Source: Acidovorax soli
Lineage (GTDB): Bacteria; Pseudomonadota; Gammaproteobacteria; Burkholderiales; Burkholderiaceae_C
DNA: 64,000 bases
Direction: 5' to 3'
NCBI RefSeq assembly: GCF_014207955.1
Contig: NZ_JACHLK010000012.1
Location: forward strand, 124,001-188,000
Of this stretch, positions 1-6,699 are shown one piece after another. How positions within the stretch are numbered: the stretch's first letter is position 1; each line of letters starts with the position of its first letter. Made by a program: the position numbers and the translations under genes. The notes beneath the pieces were generated by a model, which was not told the DNA's origin, searched no databases, and saw only the letters and a program-made list of their open reading frames with translations.

Positions 1-449
1 GACTGCACGGCTGCGTCGTAGCCGGGCAGGGCGCCCAGCGGGCCGTCGGTGCCGAAACCCGTCACGCGGCACCACACCAGGCGCGGAAAGCGCGCGGACA
101 GTTCTTCGTACCCCAGGCCCCAGCGTTCCATGGTGCCGGCCTTGAAGTTCTCGATCAGCACGTCGGCCTCGGCCAGCAGGGCCAGCAGCGCGTCGCGCCC
201 TTCGGCGCTGACCAGGTCCAGGTGCATGTTGCGCTTGTTGCGGTTGAGCCCGTGGTAGTAGGAGGCCACGCCGTCCTTGAACGGCGGGCCCCAGGTGCGC
301 GTGTCGTCGCCCTGCGGCGGCTCCACCTTGAGCACGTCGGCCCCATGGTCGCCCAGGATCTGGCCGCAGTAGGGGCCGCCCAGGATGCGAGAGATGTCCA
401 GCACGCGCACGCCAGCGAGCGCGCCTGGGGAGGGGAGTGGGGATGCCAT
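1..449 (-). CDS. CaiB/BaiF family III CoA-transferase, N-terminal part (runs off the left edge)
   Basis: Family III CoA-transferases move CoA between an acyl-CoA and a free carboxylic acid. The 149 visible codons are open throughout and begin with the family's N-terminal signature, including GVRVLDISRILGGPYCGQ and ADVLKVEPP, followed by NRNKRN and IENFKAG. The catalytic aspartate lies beyond the window edge. A GAGGGG ribosome-binding site sits just before the ATG, inside the end of the upstream gene. The start is 10 bp after the stop of the Bug receptor gene, so the two are very probably cotranscribed with the acyl-CoA dehydrogenase as one acid-uptake and activation unit. The substrate cannot be read from the sequence. 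Confidence 0.9.
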   Translation of the reverse strand, partial: MASPLPSPGALAGVRVLDISRILGGPYCGQILGDHGADVLKVEPPQGDDTRTWGPPFKDGVASYYHGLNRNKRNMHLDLVSAEGRDALLALLAEADVLIENFKAGTMERWGLGYEELSARFPRLVWCRVTGFGTDGPLGALPGYDAAVQ

Positions 450-459
450 CGTGGTCCCC

Positions 460-1434
460 TCAGTCGAGCTGTGCGCCCGATTGCTTGACCACACCGCTCC
501 ATTTGCTGATCTGGGTGTCGATGAATTTGCCCAGTTGCTCTGGCTTGGAGGAGGGCGCCGATTCCAGGCCCTGGGATGCGAACAGCTGCTTGACCTTGTC
601 GGTCGCCAGCACATCGACGAAGGCCTTGTTGAGCTTGGCGATGCGCTCGGGCGGTGTGCCCGCCGGGGCCACGATGCCGAAGAACACGCTCACGTCGTAG
701 CCGGCCACCCCTTGCTCGGCCACGGTCGGCACATCCGGCAGGGCCTGGGAGCGCTCGGCCGTGGTGATGCCCAGTGCGCGCAGCTTGCCGCTCTTGACGT
801 AGGGCAGGGCCGTGAGCACGTCGGTGAAGCTCATCGTCACCTGCCCGCCCAGCAGGTCGGTGAGCGCCGGCCCGGTGCCCTTGTAGGGAATGTGCTGCAG
901 GTCCACGCCGGCCGAGGCATTGAACAGCACGCCGGCCAGGTGCGACGAGGCGCCGTTGCCCGACGAAGCGTAGCTCAGCTTGCCCGGCGAAGCCTTGGCG
1001 TAGGTGATCAGCTCCTTCACATTCCTGGCCGGCACCGCGGGGTTCACGACCAGGATGTTGGGCAGGTGGCCGACCTGGATCACGGGGGCGAAACTCCTGG
1101 CCGGGTCGTAGCCGATCTTGCGGTACAGGCTGGCGTTGATGGCCAGCGGCCCCGAGGTGCCGAACAGCAAGGTCTGGCCATCGGGCGCGGCGCGGGCCAC
1201 GTACTCCGCGCCGATGTTGCCGCCCGCGCCGGGGCGGTTTTCCACCACCATGGGTTGGCCCAGGCGGTCTTTCATCTCGGCCGCCAGGGTGCGCGCCATG
1301 GCATCCGTGGGGCCGCCCGGCGGGAAGGGGATCACCAGGATGACGGGGCGGTCCGGAAAGCCCTGGGCCTGGGCCGCGGGCAGCAGGGGGAGCGCTGCCG
1401 CCGTGGCGAGCGCGAGGGTGGCCAGAAGTCGCAT
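460..1434 (-). CDS. Bug/TctC-family periplasmic solute-binding receptor
   Basis: 324 aa. Residues 1 to about 23 form a signal peptide ending in AQAQ. The mature protein begins with the Bug signature FPDRPV followed by IPFPPGGPTD, which in this family forms the carboxylate-binding loop. NRPGAGGNIGAEYVA and FGTSGPLAIN are further family motifs. Bug receptors serve tripartite tricarboxylate transporters, but many are encoded without TctAB membrane subunits, as here. The neighbours, an acyl-CoA dehydrogenase upstream and a CoA-transferase downstream, suggest the ligand is an organic acid that is later activated to a CoA thioester; this is inference. It is probably controlled by the divergent LysR regulator at 3278. 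Confidence 0.93.
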   Translation of the reverse strand: MRLLATLALATAAALPLLPAAQAQGFPDRPVILVIPFPPGGPTDAMARTLAAEMKDRLGQPMVVENRPGAGGNIGAEYVARAAPDGQTLLFGTSGPLAINASLYRKIGYDPARSFAPVIQVGHLPNILVVNPAVPARNVKELITYAKASPGKLSYASSGNGASSHLAGVLFNASAGVDLQHIPYKGTGPALTDLLGGQVTMSFTDVLTALPYVKSGKLRALGITTAERSQALPDVPTVAEQGVAGYDVSVFFGIVAPAGTPPERIAKLNKAFVDVLATDKVKQLFASQGLESAPSSKPEQLGKFIDTQISKWSGVVKQSGAQLD

Positions 1435-1464
1435 GGTCTGTCTCCGTTGTTGTCGTTGAAGGTC

Positions 1465-3171
1465 TCAGGCGGTTGGCGCCTGTGCTGCGGCCCTGGCGGT
1501 CCAGGCCTCGGGGATGTCCGTGGCGCCCAGCGGGTCGCGCGGCAGCACGCGGTGCAGCAGCACCCACTGGGCCCATTCGACGCGCTGCGCACTGCCGCCG
1601 CGGGCGCCCTCCCAGGCCATGGCGACCGCGCTGGCCACGTGGTAGAGGGCCGACGCGCACTGCCGCGCCAGCGTGTCATCGCCGCTGTCTGCGGCACGCA
1701 GGGCCAGTGCCGCGGCCCGGGCCAGGGCGCCGCGCAGGGCCTCTGCAAAGCCTGGGGCGATGGGCGCATCGTCGATCAGCGCTTCGCAATGGGCCTGCAG
1801 CACGGGCAGCGAGCCTTCGCGCCGGATGGCGCGCAGCACGTCCAGCGCGACGATGTTGCTCGTGCCCTCCCAGATCGAGCCGAGGTGGGCATCGCGCACC
1901 AGGCGTGGGTCGCTCCACTCCTCGATGTAGCCGCAGCCACCGCGCACCTCCATCGCGTCGCCGGTCACCTTGCGCGCATCGCGGCAGGCGCGGAACTTGA
2001 TGAGCGGCGTGAGGATGCGCAGCAGCGCATAGGCCCCCGGCTCGCCCGCGTCGGAGCGGGCCAGCGCCTGGGCCGTCTGGAACACCATGCTGCGCGCCTG
2101 CTCGGCCGGCAGCAGCAGCTTGCACAACTGGCGCTGCATGAGGGGCATGTCCTGCAGGCGCTGGCCGAAGGCGCGGCGCTCGCCGGCGATGTACTGGGCT
2201 TCGGCCACGGCGCGGCGCATCAGCCCGGCCGCGCGCACGCCGTTGGACAGGCGCGAGTTGTTCACCATGTCGGCCATCTGCACGAATCCGCGCCCTTGTT
2301 CACCCACCAGGTGGGCGAGCGCGCCCTCCAGGCGGATCTCACCGCTGGCCATGGAGCGCGTTCCCAGCTTGTCTTTGAGCCTGAGGATGCGGTAGTGGTT
2401 GGGCGTACCGTCGTCGAGCTGGCGCGGCAGCAGGAACAGCGACACCCCCTTGAGGCCCGGGGCGCTGCCCTCGCAGCGCGCCAGCACCATCGCAAAATCG
2501 GCATCGGGGTTGGAGCAGAACCACTTGTCGCCGCTCAGCCGCCACTGGCCCTCGGCATCCTGGTGGGCGCGTGTCTCGGTGGCCGCGATGTCCGAACCCG
2601 CTGCCTGCTCGGTCATGAACATGGCCCCCTGGGCCACGCTGTCGAAGTCCAGGTTCTGCAGGCGCGGCAGGAAGCGCGCGACCAGTTCGGGGCTGCCGAA
2701 TTTCTTCAGGGTGCGCGCCAGCGAATCGGTCATGGACACCGGGCAGCACAGCCCGAACTCGGCCTGCACGAAGAGGTAGGTCAGCACGTACTTCACCAGC
2801 GGCGGCATGCGGCCCTTCCACCCCAGCGTCTCCTCGCGGTGGGACATCGCGGCCAGGCCGAACTCGCTGTAGGCCAGCCGCTCCATTTCCACATAGGCCG
2901 GGTGCTTGTGCACCGTCTGCAGATCCAGGCCCGTGCGGGTGCGCACCGACAGCGTGGGCGGGTTCTGGTCGGCGGTGCGGGCCAGTTCGTCCAGCGGCCC
3001 GCCGGCCAGGGCACCCAGGCGCTCGAAGTGGGGGCGCATGTGGGCCAGCAGCTCGGCCGGCAGGTACAGCGCCAGCAGGCGGTGCAGTTCGGTGTCCGTG
3101 CCGTAGAGGCTGGTGCCGTGGCGGTCGGGCACGGGATGGCGGGCGGCTTCGTCGGTCGGCGAAGTGGGCAT
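1465..3171 (-). CDS. acyl-CoA dehydrogenase (AidB-like group)
   Basis: 568 aa flavoprotein expected to introduce a double bond into an acyl-CoA and pass electrons to ETF. Seen: an FAD/substrate segment with MTEQAAGSDI, the tight-turn region GDKWFCSN, GCGYIEEW, and WEGTSNI near the C-terminus, whose glutamate matches the catalytic base position of medium-chain and isovaleryl-CoA dehydrogenases. The extended N-terminal region and the WEGTSNI context resemble AidB-type or long acyl-CoA dehydrogenases. I chose the ATG at 3171 (MPTSPTDE); an in-frame upstream extension lacks family similarity. It is the first gene of a leftward transcript with the Bug receptor and CoA-transferase, and diverges from a LysR gene. 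Confidence 0.92.
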   Translation of the reverse strand: MPTSPTDEAARHPVPDRHGTSLYGTDTELHRLLALYLPAELLAHMRPHFERLGALAGGPLDELARTADQNPPTLSVRTRTGLDLQTVHKHPAYVEMERLAYSEFGLAAMSHREETLGWKGRMPPLVKYVLTYLFVQAEFGLCCPVSMTDSLARTLKKFGSPELVARFLPRLQNLDFDSVAQGAMFMTEQAAGSDIAATETRAHQDAEGQWRLSGDKWFCSNPDADFAMVLARCEGSAPGLKGVSLFLLPRQLDDGTPNHYRILRLKDKLGTRSMASGEIRLEGALAHLVGEQGRGFVQMADMVNNSRLSNGVRAAGLMRRAVAEAQYIAGERRAFGQRLQDMPLMQRQLCKLLLPAEQARSMVFQTAQALARSDAGEPGAYALLRILTPLIKFRACRDARKVTGDAMEVRGGCGYIEEWSDPRLVRDAHLGSIWEGTSNIVALDVLRAIRREGSLPVLQAHCEALIDDAPIAPGFAEALRGALARAAALALRAADSGDDTLARQCASALYHVASAVAMAWEGARGGSAQRVEWAQWVLLHRVLPRDPLGATDIPEAWTARAAAQAPTA

Positions 3172-3277
3172 GGCGTGTTGTCTCCTTGTGCCGCCCATTC
3201 TTCGCCGCTCAATAATTCTTGTCTAATATTGATTTGGTCTTGTTTATTTTGATTTGAATATTGATGAGGGGCCCATC
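3172..3277. promoter_or_regulatory. divergent promoter region of LysR gene and catabolic operon
   Basis: This 106-bp region is strikingly AT-rich for the window. It contains two direct copies of AATATTGAT, at 3225-3233 and 3257-3265, 32 bp apart (about three helical turns). The second copy abuts the GAGGGG ribosome-binding site of the LysR gene. LysR regulators usually bind such divergent regions and repress themselves while activating the opposite operon. That this one binds the AATATTGAT repeats is inference. Confidence 0.5.
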
Positions 3278-4156
3278 ATGGAATTGCGCCACCTGCGCTA
3301 CTTCACCGTTCTGGCCGAGGAGCTGCATTTCGGCCGTGCCGCGCGCCGCCTGGCGATATCGCAGCCGCCGCTGAGCGTGGCCATCCGGCAGCTCGAGGAG
3401 TCGGTGGGCGCGCAGCTGTTCGAGCGCAGCAGCAAGGCGGTGCGCCTCACGCCCGCAGGCCAGGCGCTGCAGGCCTCGGCGCAGAGCCTGCTGCAGGCGG
3501 CCCAGGAGGCCGCCACCGAGGCACGCCAGGTCGCCCAGGGAGCAGCAGGGCGGCTGCGCATCGGCTTCGTCGGCTCCATGCTGTACCGCGGCCTGCCGCA
3601 GGCACTGGTGCGCTTTCAGGCCGCCCACCCGGCCGTGCGGGTCACGCTGACCGAGCTCAATTCCGCCGAGCAGATGACCGAGCTGCTCCATGACCGGCTG
3701 GACATCGGTTTTGCCCACACCCACCAGGTGCCGGCCGAGCTCGATTGCCGCCTGCTGGTGTCCGAGCCCTTCGTGGCCTGCCTGCCCATGGGCCATGCGC
3801 TGGCCAGAAAGCGCACGGTGGCGGTGGGGCAGCTCAAGGACGAGCCCTTCGTGCTGTTCTCGCGCAGTGCATCGCCCGACTACCATGCGCGCATTCTTTC
3901 GGTCTGCGCCGACGCGGGCTTCTATCCGGAGGTGCGCATGCAGGTGCGGCACTGGCTGGCTGTGGTGTCCCTGGTGTCCCAGGGCATGGGGGTGGCCCTG
4001 GTGCCCGATGCGATGCGGCGCTGCGCGCTGCCGGGTGCGGTGTTCCGGCCGCTGGCAGGTTCGGGCAGGCAGTCCGAGGCCTACGCCGTCTGGCATGCGG
4101 CGTCGCGCAACGTGCTCGTGCCGCGCCTGCTCCAGGAATTGGCGGCGCAGGACTGA
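3278..4156 (+). CDS. LysR-family transcriptional regulator
   Basis: 292 aa. Residues 1-60 are a typical LysR winged helix-turn-helix (MELRHLRYFTVLAEELHFGRAA, then a recognition-helix region SQPPLSVAIRQLE), followed by a linker helix and an effector-binding domain of periplasmic-binding-protein fold from about residue 90. The ATG at 3278 is preceded by GAGGGG at good spacing; an in-frame upstream ATG at 3254 would add eight residues before the conserved start. It diverges from the acyl-CoA dehydrogenase, Bug receptor and CoA-transferase genes and is their likely regulator, with an acyl-CoA or organic acid as likely inducer (inference). Confidence 0.93.
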   Translation: MELRHLRYFTVLAEELHFGRAARRLAISQPPLSVAIRQLEESVGAQLFERSSKAVRLTPAGQALQASAQSLLQAAQEAATEARQVAQGAAGRLRIGFVGSMLYRGLPQALVRFQAAHPAVRVTLTELNSAEQMTELLHDRLDIGFAHTHQVPAELDCRLLVSEPFVACLPMGHALARKRTVAVGQLKDEPFVLFSRSASPDYHARILSVCADAGFYPEVRMQVRHWLAVVSLVSQGMGVALVPDAMRRCALPGAVFRPLAGSGRQSEAYAVWHAASRNVLVPRLLQELAAQD

Positions 4157-4204
4157 GTGGCTGGCGGTCCGTTCAGAGGCTGGGAATTTTTTGACCGTGC
4201 CCGA

Positions 4205-4304
4205 AAGGCGTGTCACAACGCCCAGGGTCTAGGCGCAAAGCGCAGCCATAGCTCGGGCTATGGCGAGCATTTGCAACGACGAGCCGGGGTGTTTTTTGGC
4301 GAGC
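4205..4304. repeat. intergenic palindromic repeat, copy 1 (reverse orientation)
   Basis: This is one of three related hairpin elements of about 100 bp in the window (others at 50358-50457 and 53238-53338). The centre is a perfect 8-bp stem, GCCATAGC (4245-4252) and GCTATGGC (4257-4264), around a 4-nt loop. Read on the minus strand it shows the shared skeleton: CGTCGTTGC before the central stem and GCCTAG after it. It sits between two convergent genes, so it could act as a bidirectional terminator. The outer boundaries are approximate. Confidence 0.6.
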
Positions 4305-4336
4305 AAGGCGGGCATGGGCAAAATCTTCTCAGTCTC

Positions 4337-5731
4337 TTAGCCCTGCACGGCCCGCACCAGGTCATCCACGTGCACCATCAGCGCGTGCACGCGGCGCAGC
4401 GTGGGGTACTGCTGCAGCACGGGCTCCCACTGCGGTGATGCCAGCAGGGCCTGCCAGACGGGCATGAGGTCCTGCACGTCGGCCTGCCGGCCCTCGGCCA
4501 GTGCGGTGGCAAAAGCCAGGCTCTGCGGCGCGCCGAGCAACTGCATGCGGCTTGCGGCGGCCAGCCACTGGGGCGCTGGCGGGGCTGGGGCATCGGTGCA
4601 GTAGAGCACGGTGTCCTCCAGTACGCAGTCCGGCCCGTCCAGCATGCCCAGGGAGGCGCCGCGCAGCAGCACCTCGCCCTCGCGGCAGAGGAAGGCGTAG
4701 TCCGTGCCGGGGTCGGCATGGCCGAGCAGGCGCAGGCCGCGCTGCAGGCGCGAGAAATCGTTCGCCACCGCATCCACCGAGGCCTTGGCCTCCAGCAGCA
4801 GGCAGACGTCCCAGGCGGGGAGCTGGCCGGTGCCGGCAGGGGCCTGCCGCAGCAGCACGGCATCCCACTCGCTCTTGGCGCGCTCGGCGCTGGCGGGGAT
4901 GGAGGGCGGCACCCGCATCGAGGTCACCACGCGCCAAGCACCGCGGATGCCATCGGCCTGGTCGAGCCGCTGCGCCAGGGCCTCGAGGGCCTGGGTGGCC
5001 AGGGCTTCCATGGCCGCACCGCGCTGCTGCGCCCTGTCGCCGTAGGCACTGGCCTCGGCCGTGCCCGGGCGGGGGCCCTGGCGGTCGCGCAGGCGCTGGT
5101 AGGCCTGTACCTGCGGGTCGCCTTCGAGCGCGTCCGCGCGCTGCAGGCGCGCCAGCGCGGGCCCCTGCAGCAGCCGTGGCAGGCCGCGCTGCAGTGCCGG
5201 CATGTCGGCGGTCGCTTGGGCCATGGCCTGCAACAGGTGTGCCGTATCGCCCAGCGCCGCCCAGTGCGCCGAATCCGCCTGGGCGTGCAGGCGCTCCAGG
5301 GCCTCGCGCAGCGCGCCGGGGGCGACGTGCTGGCGCTTGGCCGGGTGGGCAATGGCGTTGGCGCCCGCGCGCAGTTGCCGGCGGTCCTGCTCGGCATGGG
5401 CCTGCAGGTCGAGGTATTCCTGCACCGTGGGGGCCCGGCGTGCGAGCACCGCGGCCTGGTAGGCCGCGTCCCCGTCGTCCACGCGCATGGCCTCCCGGAT
5501 CAGGTGGGCCAGGGCCTCGATGAACGACTGCCGTGTGGCGTCCCCGGGGTGCCGCGCACCGGCCAGGTCCTGGCGCACCTGCTCGATGGCCAGGGCCATG
5601 GCGGCCGCGGGGCCGTCCTGGGAGCCCGCGCCGGGCGCTGCGGGCAGGCGGTAGCGGCGCGCGGCGGTGCGCAGCACCTGCGTGAGCAGGGGCGGGTGGG
5701 GCGGTCGGGGCAGGGCCCCCGAAGCAGGCAT
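4337..5731 (-). CDS. uncharacterised protein with a possible PD-(D/E)XK-like motif
   Basis: 464 aa; I do not recognise the family. There is no signal peptide or membrane segment. The middle is alanine- and leucine-rich and probably helical. Around residues 285-320 the pattern EWD, then WDVCLLLEAKAS in a hydrophobic strand context, resembles the acidic residue followed by E-x-K of PD-(D/E)XK nucleases; this is a weak motif match, not a proof. A strand-rich tail follows (LLRGASLGMLDGPD, EDTVLYCTD). The ATG at 5731 overlaps the stop of the upstream small gene, so the two are translationally coupled. A TTG one codon earlier is an alternative start. Confidence 0.7.
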   Translation of the reverse strand: MPASGALPRPPHPPLLTQVLRTAARRYRLPAAPGAGSQDGPAAAMALAIEQVRQDLAGARHPGDATRQSFIEALAHLIREAMRVDDGDAAYQAAVLARRAPTVQEYLDLQAHAEQDRRQLRAGANAIAHPAKRQHVAPGALREALERLHAQADSAHWAALGDTAHLLQAMAQATADMPALQRGLPRLLQGPALARLQRADALEGDPQVQAYQRLRDRQGPRPGTAEASAYGDRAQQRGAAMEALATQALEALAQRLDQADGIRGAWRVVTSMRVPPSIPASAERAKSEWDAVLLRQAPAGTGQLPAWDVCLLLEAKASVDAVANDFSRLQRGLRLLGHADPGTDYAFLCREGEVLLRGASLGMLDGPDCVLEDTVLYCTDAPAPPAPQWLAAASRMQLLGAPQSLAFATALAEGRQADVQDLMPVWQALLASPQWEPVLQQYPTLRRVHALMVHVDDLVRAVQG

Positions 5732-6000
5732 CAACCCTGGCCGCCGCTGCGCTCGGGCCCCGCGCCGCGATGGGACTTGGTCCAGTCGTAGGGCGAGCCA
5801 TCGGGCAGAAGCCGGGCCTCCACCGTGCTCACCCCGGCACGCCCCACGCTCTCGGTGAGCTCGCTGGACAGGCTCACATGGCGTTTGCCGGCCTTGCGCT
5901 TTTCCTCGCAGAACTGCAGGGCCGGCATCAACTGGCCGGGGTCGAAGGTCTGCATGGCAGGTGTGCCGGGTGCTTCCAGCCAGTAAACGACGATGCTCAT
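5731..6000 (-). CDS. small conserved-looking protein of unknown function
   Basis: 89 aa, soluble, beginning MSIVVYWLEAPGTPAMQTF, with a segment QFCEEKRKAGKRHVSLSSEL and a charged tail (YDWTKSHRG). I do not recognise a family. Its TGA stop overlaps the ATG of the 464-aa protein that follows, so both are probably made from one message and may act together. Codon use and base composition match the neighbours, giving no sign of recent transfer. Confidence 0.7.
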   Translation of the reverse strand: MSIVVYWLEAPGTPAMQTFDPGQLMPALQFCEEKRKAGKRHVSLSSELTESVGRAGVSTVEARLLPDGSPYDWTKSHRGAGPERSGGQG

Positions 6001-6069
6001 GGGTCGGGGCTTTCCTTCATGGGGTCTGCCCCGATTCTGACCGCTTGCGCGGCCCCTGCGACGCGGCCT

Positions 6070-6528
6070 CTACTTGGCCAGCGTCAGCGTGCCCTTCATA
6101 AGGCTGGAATGGCCCGGGAAGGAACAGAACCAGGCATAGGCCTCGCCGGCCTTGAGCTTGGCCACGTCGAAGCCCACGCTGTCGGCCTCACCGCCGCCGA
6201 TGAGCTTGGTGTGCGCGATCACGCGGGCATCACCCGCCTTGACATAGGCCTTGTCCGCGCCCGCCGCAATCCCGTCCGTGGCCACGGCCTGGGCGTCGGC
6301 TGCCTTGGTCAGCACCCAGTTGTGGCCCATGGCCGTCTTGGGCAGCTTGCCCGCATGCTTGAGCTTCACGGTGAACTGCTTGCAACTGGCCGGAACGGCG
6401 ATGCTCTGCTTGTTGAACTGCATCGCGTCATTGCCCTCGATCTCCACGTCACAGGTGGCTGCCAGCGCGGGGCCGGCGAGCAGGGCGGTCAGCAGCACGG
6501 CGGCGGTGTTTCTCAAGGTGGTGTGCAT
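6070..6528 (-). CDS. azu: azurin (type 1 blue copper protein)
   Basis: 152 aa, with a signal peptide of about 23 residues ending in ALA and a mature protein of about 129 residues, the standard azurin length. The type 1 copper ligands are visible: the histidine in GHNWV, then Cys, His and Met in [10 protein letters not shown]. The Cys pair that forms the azurin disulfide is also present (ATCDVE and ASCKQF). Azurin shuttles single electrons in the periplasm, classically between cytochromes and nitrite reductase or peroxidase. The start at 6528 is preceded by GGAGAA. An FNR/ANR-like site lies upstream at 6610-6623, consistent with oxygen-limited control. Confidence 0.95.
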   Translation of the reverse strand: MHTTLRNTAAVLLTALLAGPALAATCDVEIEGNDAMQFNKQSIAVPASCKQFTVKLKHAGKLPKTAMGHNWVLTKAADAQAVATDGIAAGADKAYVKAGDARVIAHTKLIGGGEADSVGFDVAKLKAGEAYAWFCSFPGHSSLMKGTLTLAK

Positions 6529-6609
6529 GTCGAATTTCTCCAGGGGGTAAAAAGGGGCCGGGCATCTCCGGGATGGCCGTGAGTGGACCACCGCCCTGGC
6601 AAAACGCCC

Positions 6610-6623
6610 TTGAGGTGCATCAA
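6610..6623 (-). promoter_or_regulatory. FNR/ANR-like half-symmetric site upstream of azurin
   Basis: TTGAGGTGCATCAA matches the FNR/ANR consensus TTGAT-N4-ATCAA with one mismatch. Its centre is about 88 bp upstream of the azurin start codon. No clear -10 element was identified at the expected distance. Azurin control by ANR-type regulators is known in other bacteria; its operation here is inference. Confidence 0.45.
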
Positions 6624-6699
6624 AGGCCGGTGCGCTGCAGGCCACGGCCTCCGGGCAAGGCAGGATGTTCCGGGGGCGGGGCTTCAGCTAGCATTGCCC

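Noticed and set aside
385-3252. Open frame of 955 codons on the plus strand opposite the acyl-CoA dehydrogenase and Bug genes
   Set aside because: It is antisense to three well-supported genes; its His/Gly/Arg-rich composition is the usual shadow of GC-rich coding DNA and it has no domain content.
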